Positions 1-8,481 of a DNA stretch of 64,000 nucleotides are shown here, one piece after another. The stretch is from Bosea sp. AS-1 (lineage in GTDB: Bacteria; Pseudomonadota; Alphaproteobacteria; Rhizobiales; Beijerinckiaceae), in assembly GCF_002220095.1 (NCBI RefSeq), contig NZ_CP022372.1, positions 3,196,501-3,260,500 on the forward strand, in the 5' to 3' direction. The notes beneath the pieces were generated by a model that had not been told where the DNA came from, did not search any database, and saw only the letters and a program-made list of their open reading frames with translations. The stretch's first letter is position 1. The number at the start of each line of letters is the position of its first letter. A program made the translations under genes and the position numbers.

Positions 1-1
1 G

Positions 2-424
2 GTCTTTGCCGGCATGAGCTGCTGGGCGCTCTACACCGTGCTGATCCGCCGGCGGCCGCCCAGCCTGCCGCCGATGGCCTTTCTCGGCGTCACCATGTTC
101 TTCGGCGTCCTGTTCCATCTGCCGGCAGTCGCCTGGGAACATATTGCGGTCGGCGGCTTCCGGCCGACGCTGGCGTCGGCCGGCGCGCTCCTCTACCTCG
201 CAGTCTTCCCGTCGATCCTGGCCTACATCTTCTGGAACCGTTCGGTCGCCACGCTCGGCCCCAGCAAGACCGGCATGTTCATGCATCTTCTGCCACCGAG
301 CAGCGCATTGCTCGGCTTCATCGTGCTCGGCGAAACGATCGCCTGGTTCCACCTCGCAGGCTTCGCCATCATCATCGGCGGCATTTGGCTTGTCACTTCC
401 GCGCCGCGCCCGGCTCGATCGTAG
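2..424 (+). CDS. EamA/DMT-family inner-membrane transporter, C-terminal part
   Basis: The frame is open from the window edge, so this is the 3' part of a longer gene; the first in-frame ATG at 14 is probably internal. What is visible is about four to five hydrophobic helices typical of the second EamA repeat, including the stretch around FPSILAYIFWNRSVATLGPSK and the final helices LLGFIVLGETIAWFHLAG and IIIGGIWLV. EamA proteins are drug/metabolite exporters of the cytoplasmic membrane; the substrate cannot be read from this fragment. The next gene is convergent, so this gene is not part of the locus that follows. Confidence 0.85.
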   Translation, partial: VFAGMSCWALYTVLIRRRPPSLPPMAFLGVTMFFGVLFHLPAVAWEHIAVGGFRPTLASAGALLYLAVFPSILAYIFWNRSVATLGPSKTGMFMHLLPPSSALLGFIVLGETIAWFHLAGFAIIIGGIWLVTSAPRPARS

Positions 425-514
425 GTCGATACCGAGATCGCACCTGCATCGTCGATGCTTAGGTGTGAAGTGGGGACGTCAATCCGCACCCGAGACGCAG
501 GAAACCAGCAGTCA

Positions 515-1228
515 TCAATCCGGGAGGGGGCCGAGATGCTCCAGCGACGGGCTCCGCGACGCCCTTCCCGCCGTTGCGCGATTCAGCGACGGTTCGATGT
601 CGTATCGCTTTGCCATCTTCAGAATGTGGTTCGAGAGCGCACCAAGCGCCGCCGGCAGATTGTCGTCCTCCAACCTGGCGATGATCTCGAAATGCTCCGC
701 ATTCGCTTCGCTGCGAATCGAGGCGGTGGATCTATGCGAGCGCAGCGCCGCGACCTTTCCAGAAACAAGCCGATAGGCATTGATCAGGTAGCTGTTGCCG
801 CTGTTCTCGATCGGCGCGCCGTGAAACGCCGTATCCGCCTGGGCACTGCGAAGATCATCGCCGGCGAGGATCGCTTCGTGCATCTCGCCTGCAGCCGCCT
901 TCAGGGCGGCGAGCGTCGCGTTGCGCCCGCGCTTCATGGCGAGCTGGAGAGCCTCCGTCTCGATCATCCGCCGAAACTCGCAGAGATTTTCGATGTCTTC
1001 TCTGGTCGGCAGGAAGACGAAGCTGCCACGCTGCGGCTTGATATCGATCAGCCCCTGCTGCTCCAGGGCGGTCAACGCCTCGTGGACCGGGCTACGGCTC
1101 ACGCCGAGCTTCGTGGCGAGCTTGTCTTCGGAGAGAGCATCTCCAAGTTCAACCTCGCCATCGACGATCGCCCGACGCAGTCGCTCGGTCACGCGCAAGG
1201 TCAACGCTCCTCGCTGTCTTGCACCCAC
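515..1228 (-). CDS. GntR-family transcriptional regulator (FCD/FadR subfamily)
   Basis: About 237 residues from a GTG start preceded by GGAAGGAGA nine bases upstream; the frame is open further upstream, but that extension would run into the neighbouring enzyme gene. Residues 8-72 form the GntR winged helix (LSEDKLATKLGVSRSPVHEAL, then the wing IKPQRGSF). The rest is an all-helical FCD effector domain with the usual D-x3-H plus two later histidines (ADTAFH, AEHF, SNHILKM), which bind a metal and a carboxylate ligand. It is the last gene on the minus strand after the SDR and TIM-barrel genes and is the likely local repressor of this catabolic locus. The ligand is unknown. Confidence 0.88.
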   Translation of the reverse strand: MGARQRGALTLRVTERLRRAIVDGEVELGDALSEDKLATKLGVSRSPVHEALTALEQQGLIDIKPQRGSFVFLPTREDIENLCEFRRMIETEALQLAMKRGRNATLAALKAAAGEMHEAILAGDDLRSAQADTAFHGAPIENSGNSYLINAYRLVSGKVAALRSHRSTASIRSEANAEHFEIIARLEDDNLPAALGALSNHILKMAKRYDIEPSLNRATAGRASRSPSLEHLGPLPD

Positions 1229-1304
1229 CTCGCCACGTCTCCTTCCTGTCGCTGAGAGCCGAGGCTCCCGATTGGCTCCGCCGATGGCCACTAAGTGCCC
1301 AAGC

Positions 1305-2114
1305 CTAAAGTGAATCGAGGAAATTGCGCGTTCCGGCGATGCCCCTGCGCGCCTTTTCCACAAAGCTCAACGATGCATCGCCGCGATGGGGGGTCTCGAC
1401 GCTGATCGCGATATCGGACGGGAGTTCCGCCATCAAATCCCGCAGCCATAACTCCCCTTCCCCAGGGATCATGCGCGCGCCCCTCGCCTCCGCTATGCAG
1501 GACGCATCGTCAACCGGCTGAATCGCCGGGGCGTCGCAGAGCTGCAGATAGAGCACCTGGTCCCTGAGCGCCCCAGCCGCTGCGGGGCCACCGCCGGAGC
1601 GCGACAGATGCAGCGCGTCGAGCAGGATGCCGACATTGCCGCGCCCGGACGCCGTCGCAAGCCGCCCCGCATTCTCGATCGTCGCCGCGGAGCGCCAGCG
1701 CATGAACTCGATCGCGATGGCGATGCCGTGCTTGTCAGCGATGTCGGCAATCCGCCCGAGATTTTCGGAAGCCCGGGACAGCTCCGGGTCCTCGGATGTG
1801 ATCTGCATCAGCGGCATGCCGAACTCCGCTGCCGTCTCGATGACGGGCAACCAAGGCTCCATCACGGTCTCGGGCAGGAGGGTAAAGACCTCCCCGTCGA
1901 GAAAGGAGATTCCGAGATCGGCCGCCGTCGTACGGATCTCGCGGATCAGCGCCTTGTCGCCGACGATCGGATGCGCGAGCTCCAGCCCATGGGGCGCAAT
2001 CAGCCTGAGGCCAGCGGAGTCGTAACCCGCCGCCGCAGCGCAGCGGACCTGCTCGACCGGCGGGCAGCCCTGAACGGTGAGATAGGCCAGCGAGAGGCGA
2101 TGCTGCTTGTGCAT
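1305..2114 (-). CDS. TIM-barrel sugar-phosphate isomerase/epimerase-like enzyme, candidate 3-dehydroshikimate dehydratase
   Basis: A 269-residue protein of the xylose-isomerase-like/AP endonuclease 2 TIM-barrel superfamily. The start is the ATG with GAGGCGG just upstream, eight bases after the SDR stop, so the two are co-transcribed. Candidate metal ligands are E136 (AIEFM), D166 (LLDALH), Q191 (YLQLCD) and E240 (SVETP). From memory, their order and spacing match the Glu-Asp-Gln-Glu set of AsbF-type 3-dehydroshikimate dehydratases, which make protocatechuate. A type II dehydroquinase lies in the same locus, which supports that role. A plain sugar isomerase or epimerase remains possible; the superfamily call is firm, the reaction is inference. 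Confidence 0.8.
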   Translation of the reverse strand: MHKQHRLSLAYLTVQGCPPVEQVRCAAAAGYDSAGLRLIAPHGLELAHPIVGDKALIREIRTTAADLGISFLDGEVFTLLPETVMEPWLPVIETAAEFGMPLMQITSEDPELSRASENLGRIADIADKHGIAIAIEFMRWRSAATIENAGRLATASGRGNVGILLDALHLSRSGGGPAAAGALRDQVLYLQLCDAPAIQPVDDASCIAEARGARMIPGEGELWLRDLMAELPSDIAISVETPHRGDASLSFVEKARRGIAGTRNFLDSL

Positions 2115-2122
2115 GATCCGCC

Positions 2123-2863
2123 TCAATAGGTCGCGCGGCCGCCCGAAACGTCGAAGACGGCACCCGTCGAGAAGGAGCACTCTTCCGAGGCCAGCCAGCT
2201 CACCAGCGCGGCCACCTCATCCGCCTGACCAAGACGCCCCACCGGGATCTTGGAGACGACATAGGCCCTGAACTCGGGCGTGAGCTGCTGGAGCATCTCG
2301 GTTTCGATTGCTGCCGGCGTCACGCAATTCACCCGGATCTGGGTCGTCGCAAGCTCCTTGCCGATCGACTTGGTCAGCCCGATCACACCGGCCTTGGAGG
2401 CCGAATAAGCGACAGCGTTGGGGTTGCCTTCCTTGCCGGCGATCGAGGCCAGGTTGACGATGCGGCCGTAGCCGGTCTTGAGCATCTCGCGCACCGCTGC
2501 CTGGCAGCAGTGGAAGACGGCATCGAGGTTGAGCGACATGACGAAGCGCCAGCCCTCGCTCGGATATTCGGCGAACGGAGCCAGCGGCCCGTTATGGCCG
2601 GCGCAGGTCACGAGAATGCCGAGGGGGCCAAGCTCGGCCACCACGCGGGCCGTCGCATCCGCGACCGCCTTCTCATCCGTCACGTCGACCACGTAGCCGC
2701 GGGCACCGGGCAACTTCGCAGCCGCGGCGTCGGCACGCGCACCGTCGAGATCCCAGATCGCAACCCCGTGGCCTTTGGCGGCCAGCCGCTCCGCGATCGG
2801 GAAACCCAGCCCTCCTGCCCCGCCCGTCACGATGGCGACGCGCGGCGTTTCACTTGTCTGCAT
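2123..2863 (-). CDS. SDR-family NAD-dependent oxidoreductase
   Basis: A classical short-chain dehydrogenase of 246 residues. The start is the ATG with GGGAGGAG directly upstream; a longer reading frame exists but lacks a better ribosome site. The glycine motif TGGAGGLG is at residues 13-20, an acidic D38 at the end of the second strand suggests NAD rather than NADP, and the catalytic set is S140, Y153 and K157 (AYSASK). It probably oxidises a ring or chain hydroxyl of the substrate imported by the downstream ABC transporter. It starts a short minus-strand operon with the TIM-barrel enzyme and is divergent from the gene at 3032. Confidence 0.9.
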   Translation of the reverse strand: MQTSETPRVAIVTGGAGGLGFPIAERLAAKGHGVAIWDLDGARADAAAAKLPGARGYVVDVTDEKAVADATARVVAELGPLGILVTCAGHNGPLAPFAEYPSEGWRFVMSLNLDAVFHCCQAAVREMLKTGYGRIVNLASIAGKEGNPNAVAYSASKAGVIGLTKSIGKELATTQIRVNCVTPAAIETEMLQQLTPEFRAYVVSKIPVGRLGQADEVAALVSWLASEECSFSTGAVFDVSGGRATY

Positions 2864-2932
2864 GCGCTCCTCCCGAAGAGCCGTCTTGGCCGAAGCCCTC
2901 AATTTGGTGGCGGGCTCTTGACTCACTCAACA

Positions 2933-2948
2933 TACTAACATTCTAGTA
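2933..2948. promoter_or_regulatory. Candidate GntR operator between divergent arms
   Basis: TACTA-N6-TAGTA is an inverted repeat in the 168-base gap between the divergent SDR gene and the gene at 3032. A TTGACT hexamer lies just before it on the plus strand (2918-2923). FCD-type GntR proteins bind short palindromes of this size, and a gntR gene belongs to the locus. Assignment is inference from position and symmetry only. Confidence 0.45.
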
Positions 2949-3031
2949 GGCTAGATGGAGAGGAAACAATCTCCTTGTCAAGCAGCCGATGGCAAATCGG
3001 CCGGCAGGGAGAGCCTGAGGGACGGAATGCG

Positions 3032-3751
3032 ATGGGATTGAATGGGTCGGCTTTTCTCGCGATCTGGCACGACATCGCCGATGGCGGTCACGAAGGCTAT
3101 ATCGAGTGGCACACCCGCGAGCACATGCCGGAGCGGCTATCGATTCCGGGTTTTCGCACGGGCAAGCGCCTGCATGCGCCGAAAGCGTCGCGCTATGTCT
3201 TCGGGACGATCTATGCGGCCGATGACGTCGAGGTGTTCCGCTCCGACGCCTATCTCGCGCGGCTGAACAATCCGACGCCGTGGACGGCAGAGGTCGCACC
3301 AAGCTTCCAGAATTTCCTGCGCGTCGCCTGCGACAGGGTCGCGACGGCCGGCATCGGCGATGGTGGCAGCATGGCGACTATCCGCTTCGATTTCGCGGAA
3401 GCGGATAGCGATGCGGTTTTGCGACAGGCTGCGCAGGGCCTCGTCGAGGCCGTGCAAGCTCTCCCGGGCGTGGCTTGTGTCCATCTCGGCATCGCCCGCA
3501 GCGAGGTTTCCGGCGTCCGGACCCGCGAGACGGAACTGCGCAGCGCCATGGCGGAGAAGGGTTTTGACGCCGTGCTTCTGGTCGAAGGCGCCTCCCGCAG
3601 CGGCCTCGAAGCAGCCTTGGCCGAAGCGAAGCAGCTGGCCATCGCCACGGGAGCGCTGACCGAGCCCGTCATCGATGTCTACGAGACGGCCTTCAGCATC
3701 ACCAGCGAAGACATGCAGGCCCATAACCACGCGCAAGCTCATCAAGGTTGA
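3032..3751 (+). CDS. Unknown protein, possible dimeric alpha/beta-barrel fold
   Basis: A 239-residue protein without signal peptide or membrane helix. The ATG follows GAGGGACGG. The N-terminal half carries a striking motif at residues 23-41 (YIEWHTREHMPERLSIPGF) followed by GKR; H, W and E/H residues in such a pattern recur in EthD-like and other ferredoxin-like dimeric barrels. The second half (from about MATIRFDF) looks like a second, weaker copy of the same fold. It is first in the plus-strand arm of the locus, ahead of the ABC substrate-binding gene, so it probably acts on the same compound or a breakdown product. I do not recognise a named family. Confidence 0.75.
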   Translation: MGLNGSAFLAIWHDIADGGHEGYIEWHTREHMPERLSIPGFRTGKRLHAPKASRYVFGTIYAADDVEVFRSDAYLARLNNPTPWTAEVAPSFQNFLRVACDRVATAGIGDGGSMATIRFDFAEADSDAVLRQAAQGLVEAVQALPGVACVHLGIARSEVSGVRTRETELRSAMAEKGFDAVLLVEGASRSGLEAALAEAKQLAIATGALTEPVIDVYETAFSITSEDMQAHNHAQAHQG

Positions 3752-3876
3752 GCAGGCCTCGAGCATCAAGCATCGGCCTGGGGCTTTACACGCGACAACA
3801 AGAGATCGGGCAGCCCCCCGATAACAGCCAGCCGGCCCAAGAAGCCGGCAAATCATCAGCAAACAGAGGAGGATTC

Positions 3877-4707
3877 ATGTTGGGCATTTCTTCATTCCGC
3901 GCCGCTGCGCTGGCTTTGGCGGCCAGCATCGGCTTCTTCGGCGCCTCCGCGCAGGCCGACGCCCAGTCTCTCGACAAGATCAAGAAGGCAGGCGTCATCC
4001 GCATCGGCGTGATGGGCGAGCAGGCCCCCTGGGGCTCGATCGACGCAACCGGGCAGAACATCGGCTACGACGTCGATGTGGGCCGGCTGATCGGCGAGGA
4101 GCTTGGCGTCAAGGTCGAGTTCGTGCCGAACGCCGTAGCCGCCCGCATCCCGAACCTGCTGACCAACAAGGTCGACGTCCAGATGGCGGTGATGGGCATG
4201 TATCCCGATCGCGCCAAGGCCGTGCAGTTCTCGAAGCCCTATTCCGGTCTGAAAATCATCTTGCTCTCCAGCAAGAAGAACAAGATCGAGAAGATCGAGG
4301 ACGCCCGCAACCTGCGCATCGGCGTGCCACGCGGCGCGGCGCAGGACAAGGCGATCACCACCCTGCTCGGCGACATTCCGAACATCCGCCGCTTCGACGA
4401 TGACAGTTCCACCATGCAGGCGCTGGTCTCCGGCCAGGTCGATGCGATCGGTGGCAACACCACCTACAAGATCAATCTGGACAAGGCTTCGCCGGGGAAC
4501 GACTTCGAGCAGAAACTGGTCTTCAACGAGCAATGGCAGGGCATCTGCACCAAGCTCGGAGACGCCGAGATCAACAACTGGCTCAACCAGTTCATCGACA
4601 AGATCGCGGCCGACGGCCGGCTCGAGAAGATCAGCCAGAAGTGGCTGGCCCAGCCGCTGCCGACCTTCCCGGCCTCGGTCGAGGGCGTGCCCTTCTCCGT
4701 GAAGTGA
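3877..4707 (+). CDS. ABC transporter substrate-binding protein, polar amino-acid type (SBP_bac_3)
   Basis: A 276-residue periplasmic binding protein. The start is the ATG preceded by AGAGGAGGA; residues 1 to about 30 are a Sec signal peptide ending near AQADA. The mature part begins DKIKKAGVIRIGVMGEQAPWG, the usual opening of family 3 binding proteins, and keeps GYDVDVGRLIGEELG and the late hinge segment GQVDAIGGNTT. It belongs with the two permeases and ATPase at 7153-9267. Despite the family name, these proteins also bind opines, quinate-like acids and other small polar acids, so the ligand should be judged by the enzymes here. Confidence 0.9.
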   Translation: MLGISSFRAAALALAASIGFFGASAQADAQSLDKIKKAGVIRIGVMGEQAPWGSIDATGQNIGYDVDVGRLIGEELGVKVEFVPNAVAARIPNLLTNKVDVQMAVMGMYPDRAKAVQFSKPYSGLKIILLSSKKNKIEKIEDARNLRIGVPRGAAQDKAITTLLGDIPNIRRFDDDSSTMQALVSGQVDAIGGNTTYKINLDKASPGNDFEQKLVFNEQWQGICTKLGDAEINNWLNQFIDKIAADGRLEKISQKWLAQPLPTFPASVEGVPFSVK

Positions 4708-4798
4708 CGGGCCAAACTCAACCCTTCAAAATGCCGCAACACGAGGCGCGACCGCATATCTGCGGCCGCGTCCGCTGCCCACCTTCTCCGGAGCCGCG

Positions 4799-5233
4799 AT
4801 GCGAACGATCTTCATCCTGAACGGGCCGAACCTCAACCTGCTCGGCCAGCGCGAACCGGAGATCTACGGACGGACCACGCTCGACGAGATCCGTGGCTGG
4901 TGCGAGAGCGACGCGGCCGATCTCGGCCTCGCCATCGATTTCCGCCAGTCGAATTTCGAGGGCGAGATCATCGAGGCGATCCATGCCGCGCGGAAGGACG
5001 CTGCCGGCATCATCATCAACCCGGCGGGCTACACCTTCACCTCGATCGCCATTCTGGACGCTCTCAAGATGTTCGAACGCCCAAAGATCGAGTTGCACAT
5101 CTCGAACATCCATCAGCGCGAGGCAATCTACCATAATTCACTGGTCTCGAAGACGGCGACGGCGGTGATCGCCGGGCTGGGCGCCTATGGTTACAGGCTG
5201 GCGCTGCAAGCCATGGCGGAGATGACCCGATGA
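4799..5233 (+). CDS. aroQ: Type II 3-dehydroquinate dehydratase (AroQ family), atypical
   Basis: 144 residues, normal for the dodecameric type II enzyme that interconverts 3-dehydroquinate and 3-dehydroshikimate. Visible family residues are R18 and Y23 (GQREPEIYG), N75, E98-L-H100-I-S-N103 and R108. The usual NPGAYTHTS loop reads NPAGYTFTS, so the conserved substrate-contacting histidine is replaced by F80. Its place inside a transporter/dehydrogenase operon (ATGA overlap with the next gene) points to a catabolic rather than housekeeping enzyme, possibly with a changed substrate. Confidence 0.88.
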   Translation: MRTIFILNGPNLNLLGQREPEIYGRTTLDEIRGWCESDAADLGLAIDFRQSNFEGEIIEAIHAARKDAAGIIINPAGYTFTSIAILDALKMFERPKIELHISNIHQREAIYHNSLVSKTATAVIAGLGAYGYRLALQAMAEMTR

Positions 5234-6285
5234 CCCGCATCGCCCTGCTCGGTGCCGGCCTCATCGGCCGCGAGCACGCCGACCTCATGGCCTCGCACCC
5301 CGAGATATCCATCGCCGCGATCTGCGATCCTTCCCCGGAGGCCGCGCAGCTTGCCGAGCGGCTGTCCGTACCCCACCGCGTCGACTACGCCGCCATGCTC
5401 GACGAGCTGCGCCCCGACGGCGCGATCGTCGCGCTGCCGAACCAGCTCCACGCCCCTGCCGCGCTGGCCTGCATCGAACGCGGGATCGCCTGCCTGATCG
5501 AGAAGCCAGTCGCGGAAAGCATCGCCTCCGCTGCCCTGATCGTCGAGGCGAGTGAACGCACCGGCGTGCCGGTGCTGGTGGGTCATCAACGCCGCCATAG
5601 CCCGGACATCCGCGCAGCCAAGCAGGCGATCATGGCTGGAGAGCTCGGTGACATCGTCGCCGTCAACGGCATGACGCTGTTCGACAAACCGGCCAATTAC
5701 TTCGACGTCGCCTGGAGAAAGAGCGCCGGCGGCGGCGTGCTGCTCATCAACCTGATCCACGACATCGATATCCTGCGTCATCTGGTTGGCGAGATCGACA
5801 GCATTCGAGCCTTCACCTCGCATGCGCGCGGCTTTGCGGTGGAAGACGGGGCTAGCCTTTCCATCCGCTTCACCAACGGGGCCTTGGGAAGCTTCATCAT
5901 CTCCGACAACGCCGTCAGCCCCTGGGCCTGGGAATACAGCTCGGGCCAAGCTCTCTACCACCCCACACAGCCGGGCCCTTGCCTGTTCCTGGCGGGCAGC
6001 AAGGCGGCTCTGTCGGTCTCCGACATGTATCTGTGGCGCCATGAGCGAAGCGACGAGCACTGGCAGCACCCCTTGGCGCGCCATTATCGGGGGACCGCCG
6101 GCCAGCCGACCTATGTCGCCCAGCTCGCCCATTTCGCTGCGATCGTCCGGCGAGAGGAACAGCCGCTCATCACGGCCCGAGACGGCATGGCCACGCTCGC
6201 CGCGACACTCGCGGTCGATCGCGCCGCCCGCGAAGATCGAACCGTCACCCTGGCGGAGATGCTCGAGCAAGGAGGAGCGGCATGA
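5230..6285 (+). CDS. Gfo/Idh/MocA-family NAD(P)-dependent oxidoreductase
   Basis: 351 residues. The N-terminal Rossmann fold has GAGLIG at 8-13; the family lysine lies in the EKP motif at 91-93 and the active-site histidine in LIHDID (H177, D178, D180). The family oxidises cyclitols, sugars and sugar acids, inositol 2-dehydrogenase being the best-known member. It overlaps aroQ by four bases (ATGA) and the aldo/keto reductase by four bases, so all three are translationally coupled. A reasonable role is oxidation of a ring hydroxyl to the ketone consumed by the dehydroquinase-like enzyme, but this is inference. Confidence 0.9.
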   Translation: MTRIALLGAGLIGREHADLMASHPEISIAAICDPSPEAAQLAERLSVPHRVDYAAMLDELRPDGAIVALPNQLHAPAALACIERGIACLIEKPVAESIASAALIVEASERTGVPVLVGHQRRHSPDIRAAKQAIMAGELGDIVAVNGMTLFDKPANYFDVAWRKSAGGGVLLINLIHDIDILRHLVGEIDSIRAFTSHARGFAVEDGASLSIRFTNGALGSFIISDNAVSPWAWEYSSGQALYHPTQPGPCLFLAGSKAALSVSDMYLWRHERSDEHWQHPLARHYRGTAGQPTYVAQLAHFAAIVRREEQPLITARDGMATLAATLAVDRAAREDRTVTLAEMLEQGGAA

Positions 6286-7118
6286 GCGGCGCAACCCCAG
6301 CCATAAAGACGATCCGCGGCGAAACCATTCCGGCCCTCGGCCTCGGGACCTTCGAATTGACCGGCCCAGCCGGCGAGGCGGCGATCCGGACGGCGATCGA
6401 TCTCGGCTACCGCCAGATCGACACCGCGATCCGCTATGGCAACGAGGTTGAGGTCGGGCGCGCCATCCGCGCTTCGGGTCTCGCGCGGGGTGAATTCTTC
6501 GTCACGACCAAGATCTGGTTCAACGACCTCTCGCCGGACACCGTCCACCGCCGCGTCGATGAAAGTCTCGACCGGCTCGGGCTCGATCAGGTCGATCTGC
6601 TGCTCGTCCACTGGCCTACGAAAGATGTCCCCCTCGACGAGACATTGGCGGCCTATGCCGAGGAAAAGCAGAGGGGGCGGACGCGGCTGATCGGCGTCAG
6701 CAACTTCCCGGTCGCGCTGCTCGACGAGGCGCTGGAGGTGCACAAGGCCGACCTGTTCTGCAACCAGGTCGAGTATCATCCCTTCCTGTCGCAGGAGAAG
6801 CTGCTCGCCCGGATGCGGCGCGCCGGCATGCTGCTGAACGCCTACCAACCGATCGCGCGCGGCAAGGTCTTCGACAATGACCTGCTCAAGGCGCTCGGCC
6901 GGAAATACGGCAAGTCGGCCGGGCAGGTGACGCTGCGCTGGCTCATCCAGCAGGACGGCGTCGGCGCCATCCCGCGCTCGTCCAAGCCCGAGAACATGCG
7001 GGCCAATCTCGACATCTTCGATTTCGAGCTGTCGCCGGAAGACATGGCGGCGATCCACGGGCTCGCCAGCGGTCGGCGCTATTCCAGCTTCGCCTGGGAA
7101 CCCGCCTGGGACGACTGA
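6282..7118 (+). CDS. Aldo/keto reductase
   Basis: 278 residues with the full AKR catalytic tetrad D47, Y52, K77 and H110, and late-barrel NADP contacts (AIPRSSKPENMRAN). Members reduce ketones and aldehydes with NADPH. It begins inside the stop of the Gfo/Idh/MocA gene (ATGA) and is followed 34 bases later by the first ABC permease. With the SDR and Gfo enzymes this makes three unrelated oxidoreductase superfamilies in one locus, suggesting that a multi-hydroxyl substrate is oxidised and reduced, or epimerised, at several positions. Confidence 0.9.
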   Translation: MSGATPAIKTIRGETIPALGLGTFELTGPAGEAAIRTAIDLGYRQIDTAIRYGNEVEVGRAIRASGLARGEFFVTTKIWFNDLSPDTVHRRVDESLDRLGLDQVDLLLVHWPTKDVPLDETLAAYAEEKQRGRTRLIGVSNFPVALLDEALEVHKADLFCNQVEYHPFLSQEKLLARMRRAGMLLNAYQPIARGKVFDNDLLKALGRKYGKSAGQVTLRWLIQQDGVGAIPRSSKPENMRANLDIFDFELSPEDMAAIHGLASGRRYSSFAWEPAWDD

Positions 7119-7152
7119 GACGAGACCTGCCGCCCAAAACAGGGGAGGAACG

Positions 7153-7815
7153 ATGACACTCGACTTCAGCGTCGTGGCAGACGCCTGGAAATCGCTGCTG
7201 TTCGGAACGCTCGGAACCTTGTTCCTGGCCTTTTCCGGCATGGCCATCGCGATGGTCGTCGGTGTCCTGGGCGTGGTCATCCTGCGGATGCAGATGCGGA
7301 TTCCGTCGCTGCTGGTCACGCTCTTCGTCGAGATCGTGCGCAATACCCCATTCCTGGTGCAGATCTTCTTCCTGTTCTTCGCGCTGCCGCTCGCCGGTGT
7401 CCGCCTGAATCCGACGATCACGGCGATCCTGGCGCTCGGCCTCAATGGCGGCGCCTATGCGATCGAGATCATCCGCGGCGGAGTCGAGAGCATCCCGAAG
7501 GGGCAGACGGAGGCGGGCCTGGCGCTCGGCATGCACAAGCACGAAGTCTTCCGGCTGATCGTGCTCGTCCCTGCCCTGCGAGCGATCTTTCCGTCGCTCG
7601 CCAGCCAGTTCATCCTGCTGACGCTGACCACGGCGATCTGCACCTCGATCTCCGCCTATGAGCTGACATCGGTCGGCCAGCGGATCGAAGCGGAAACCTT
7701 CCGCAGCTTCGAGGTCTATTTCACGCTTACGACGATCTATCTGGTGATCTCGCTCGTGACGATGTGGCTGCTCGCCGCGCTGGGCCGCTGGGCCTTCAGC
7801 TATCCGCAGCGCTGA
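7153..7815 (+). CDS. Polar amino-acid-type ABC transporter permease (HisM/GlnP family)
   Basis: 220 residues with about five transmembrane helices and the cytoplasmic EAA loop QTEAGLALGMHKHEVFRLIV that docks on the ATPase. GGAGGAACG precedes the ATG. The conserved N-terminal segment VEIVRNTPFLVQIFFLFF is typical of the HisMQ/GlnP family. It pairs with the second permease ten bases downstream to form a heterodimeric channel fed by the binding protein at 3877. Confidence 0.92.
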   Translation: MTLDFSVVADAWKSLLFGTLGTLFLAFSGMAIAMVVGVLGVVILRMQMRIPSLLVTLFVEIVRNTPFLVQIFFLFFALPLAGVRLNPTITAILALGLNGGAYAIEIIRGGVESIPKGQTEAGLALGMHKHEVFRLIVLVPALRAIFPSLASQFILLTLTTAICTSISAYELTSVGQRIEAETFRSFEVYFTLTTIYLVISLVTMWLLAALGRWAFSYPQR

Positions 7816-7825
7816 GGGGCAGGAC

Positions 7826-8470
7826 ATGGGCATTCAGGAACTGACCTATCTGCTGCAAGGCCTGCTCTGGACCTTGCTCCTCACCGCCATCGGCTTCGTC
7901 GGCGGCATCGTGTTCGGCATGGTCGTCGCCCTGCTCAGGGTCTCGCCTTCGCCATGGCTGCGGATTCCGATGATCTGCTGGATCGGGGTGTTCCAGGGCA
8001 CTCCGCTGCTGATGCAGCTCTTCGTCGCCTATTTCGGCCTGCCTTTGCTCGGCTTCAACCTTCCAGCTTGGGGCGCCGTCTCGATCGCGCTGACGGCGCA
8101 TGCCTCGGCCTTCCTCGGCGAGATCTGGCGCGGCGCGATCCAGGCCGTGCCGGGCGGCCAGACCGAAGCCGCCAATGCGCTCGGCCTGCCCGGCTGGAGC
8201 CGTATGGTCGACGTCGTGATGCCGCAGGCGTTCAAGCTGTCGCTGCCGGCGACGGTCGGTTTCCTGGTGCAGCTGCTCAAGGGAACCTCGCTCGCGGCGA
8301 TCGTCGGCTTCATCGAGCTGACCCGGGCCGGCACCATCGTTTCCAATCAGATCTACAAGCCCCTGCTCGTCTTCGGCGTGGTGGGTGCGCTGTATTGCGT
8401 CATGTGCTGGCCGCTCTCGCTCTGGGGCCGCAGGCTCGAGCAGCGGATGGCAGCCGGAGCCGCGAGATGA
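7826..8470 (+). CDS. Polar amino-acid-type ABC transporter permease, second subunit
   Basis: 214 residues, again with the HisMQ signature ([21 protein letters not shown]) and an EAA loop ([24 protein letters not shown]). It begins ten bases after the first permease and its stop overlaps the first possible ATG of the ATPase gene. Together with that permease it forms the membrane channel of the importer. Confidence 0.92.
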   Translation: MGIQELTYLLQGLLWTLLLTAIGFVGGIVFGMVVALLRVSPSPWLRIPMICWIGVFQGTPLLMQLFVAYFGLPLLGFNLPAWGAVSIALTAHASAFLGEIWRGAIQAVPGGQTEAANALGLPGWSRMVDVVMPQAFKLSLPATVGFLVQLLKGTSLAAIVGFIELTRAGTIVSNQIYKPLLVFGVVGALYCVMCWPLSLWGRRLEQRMAAGAAR

Positions 8471-8481
8471 AGGAGAGCGAC

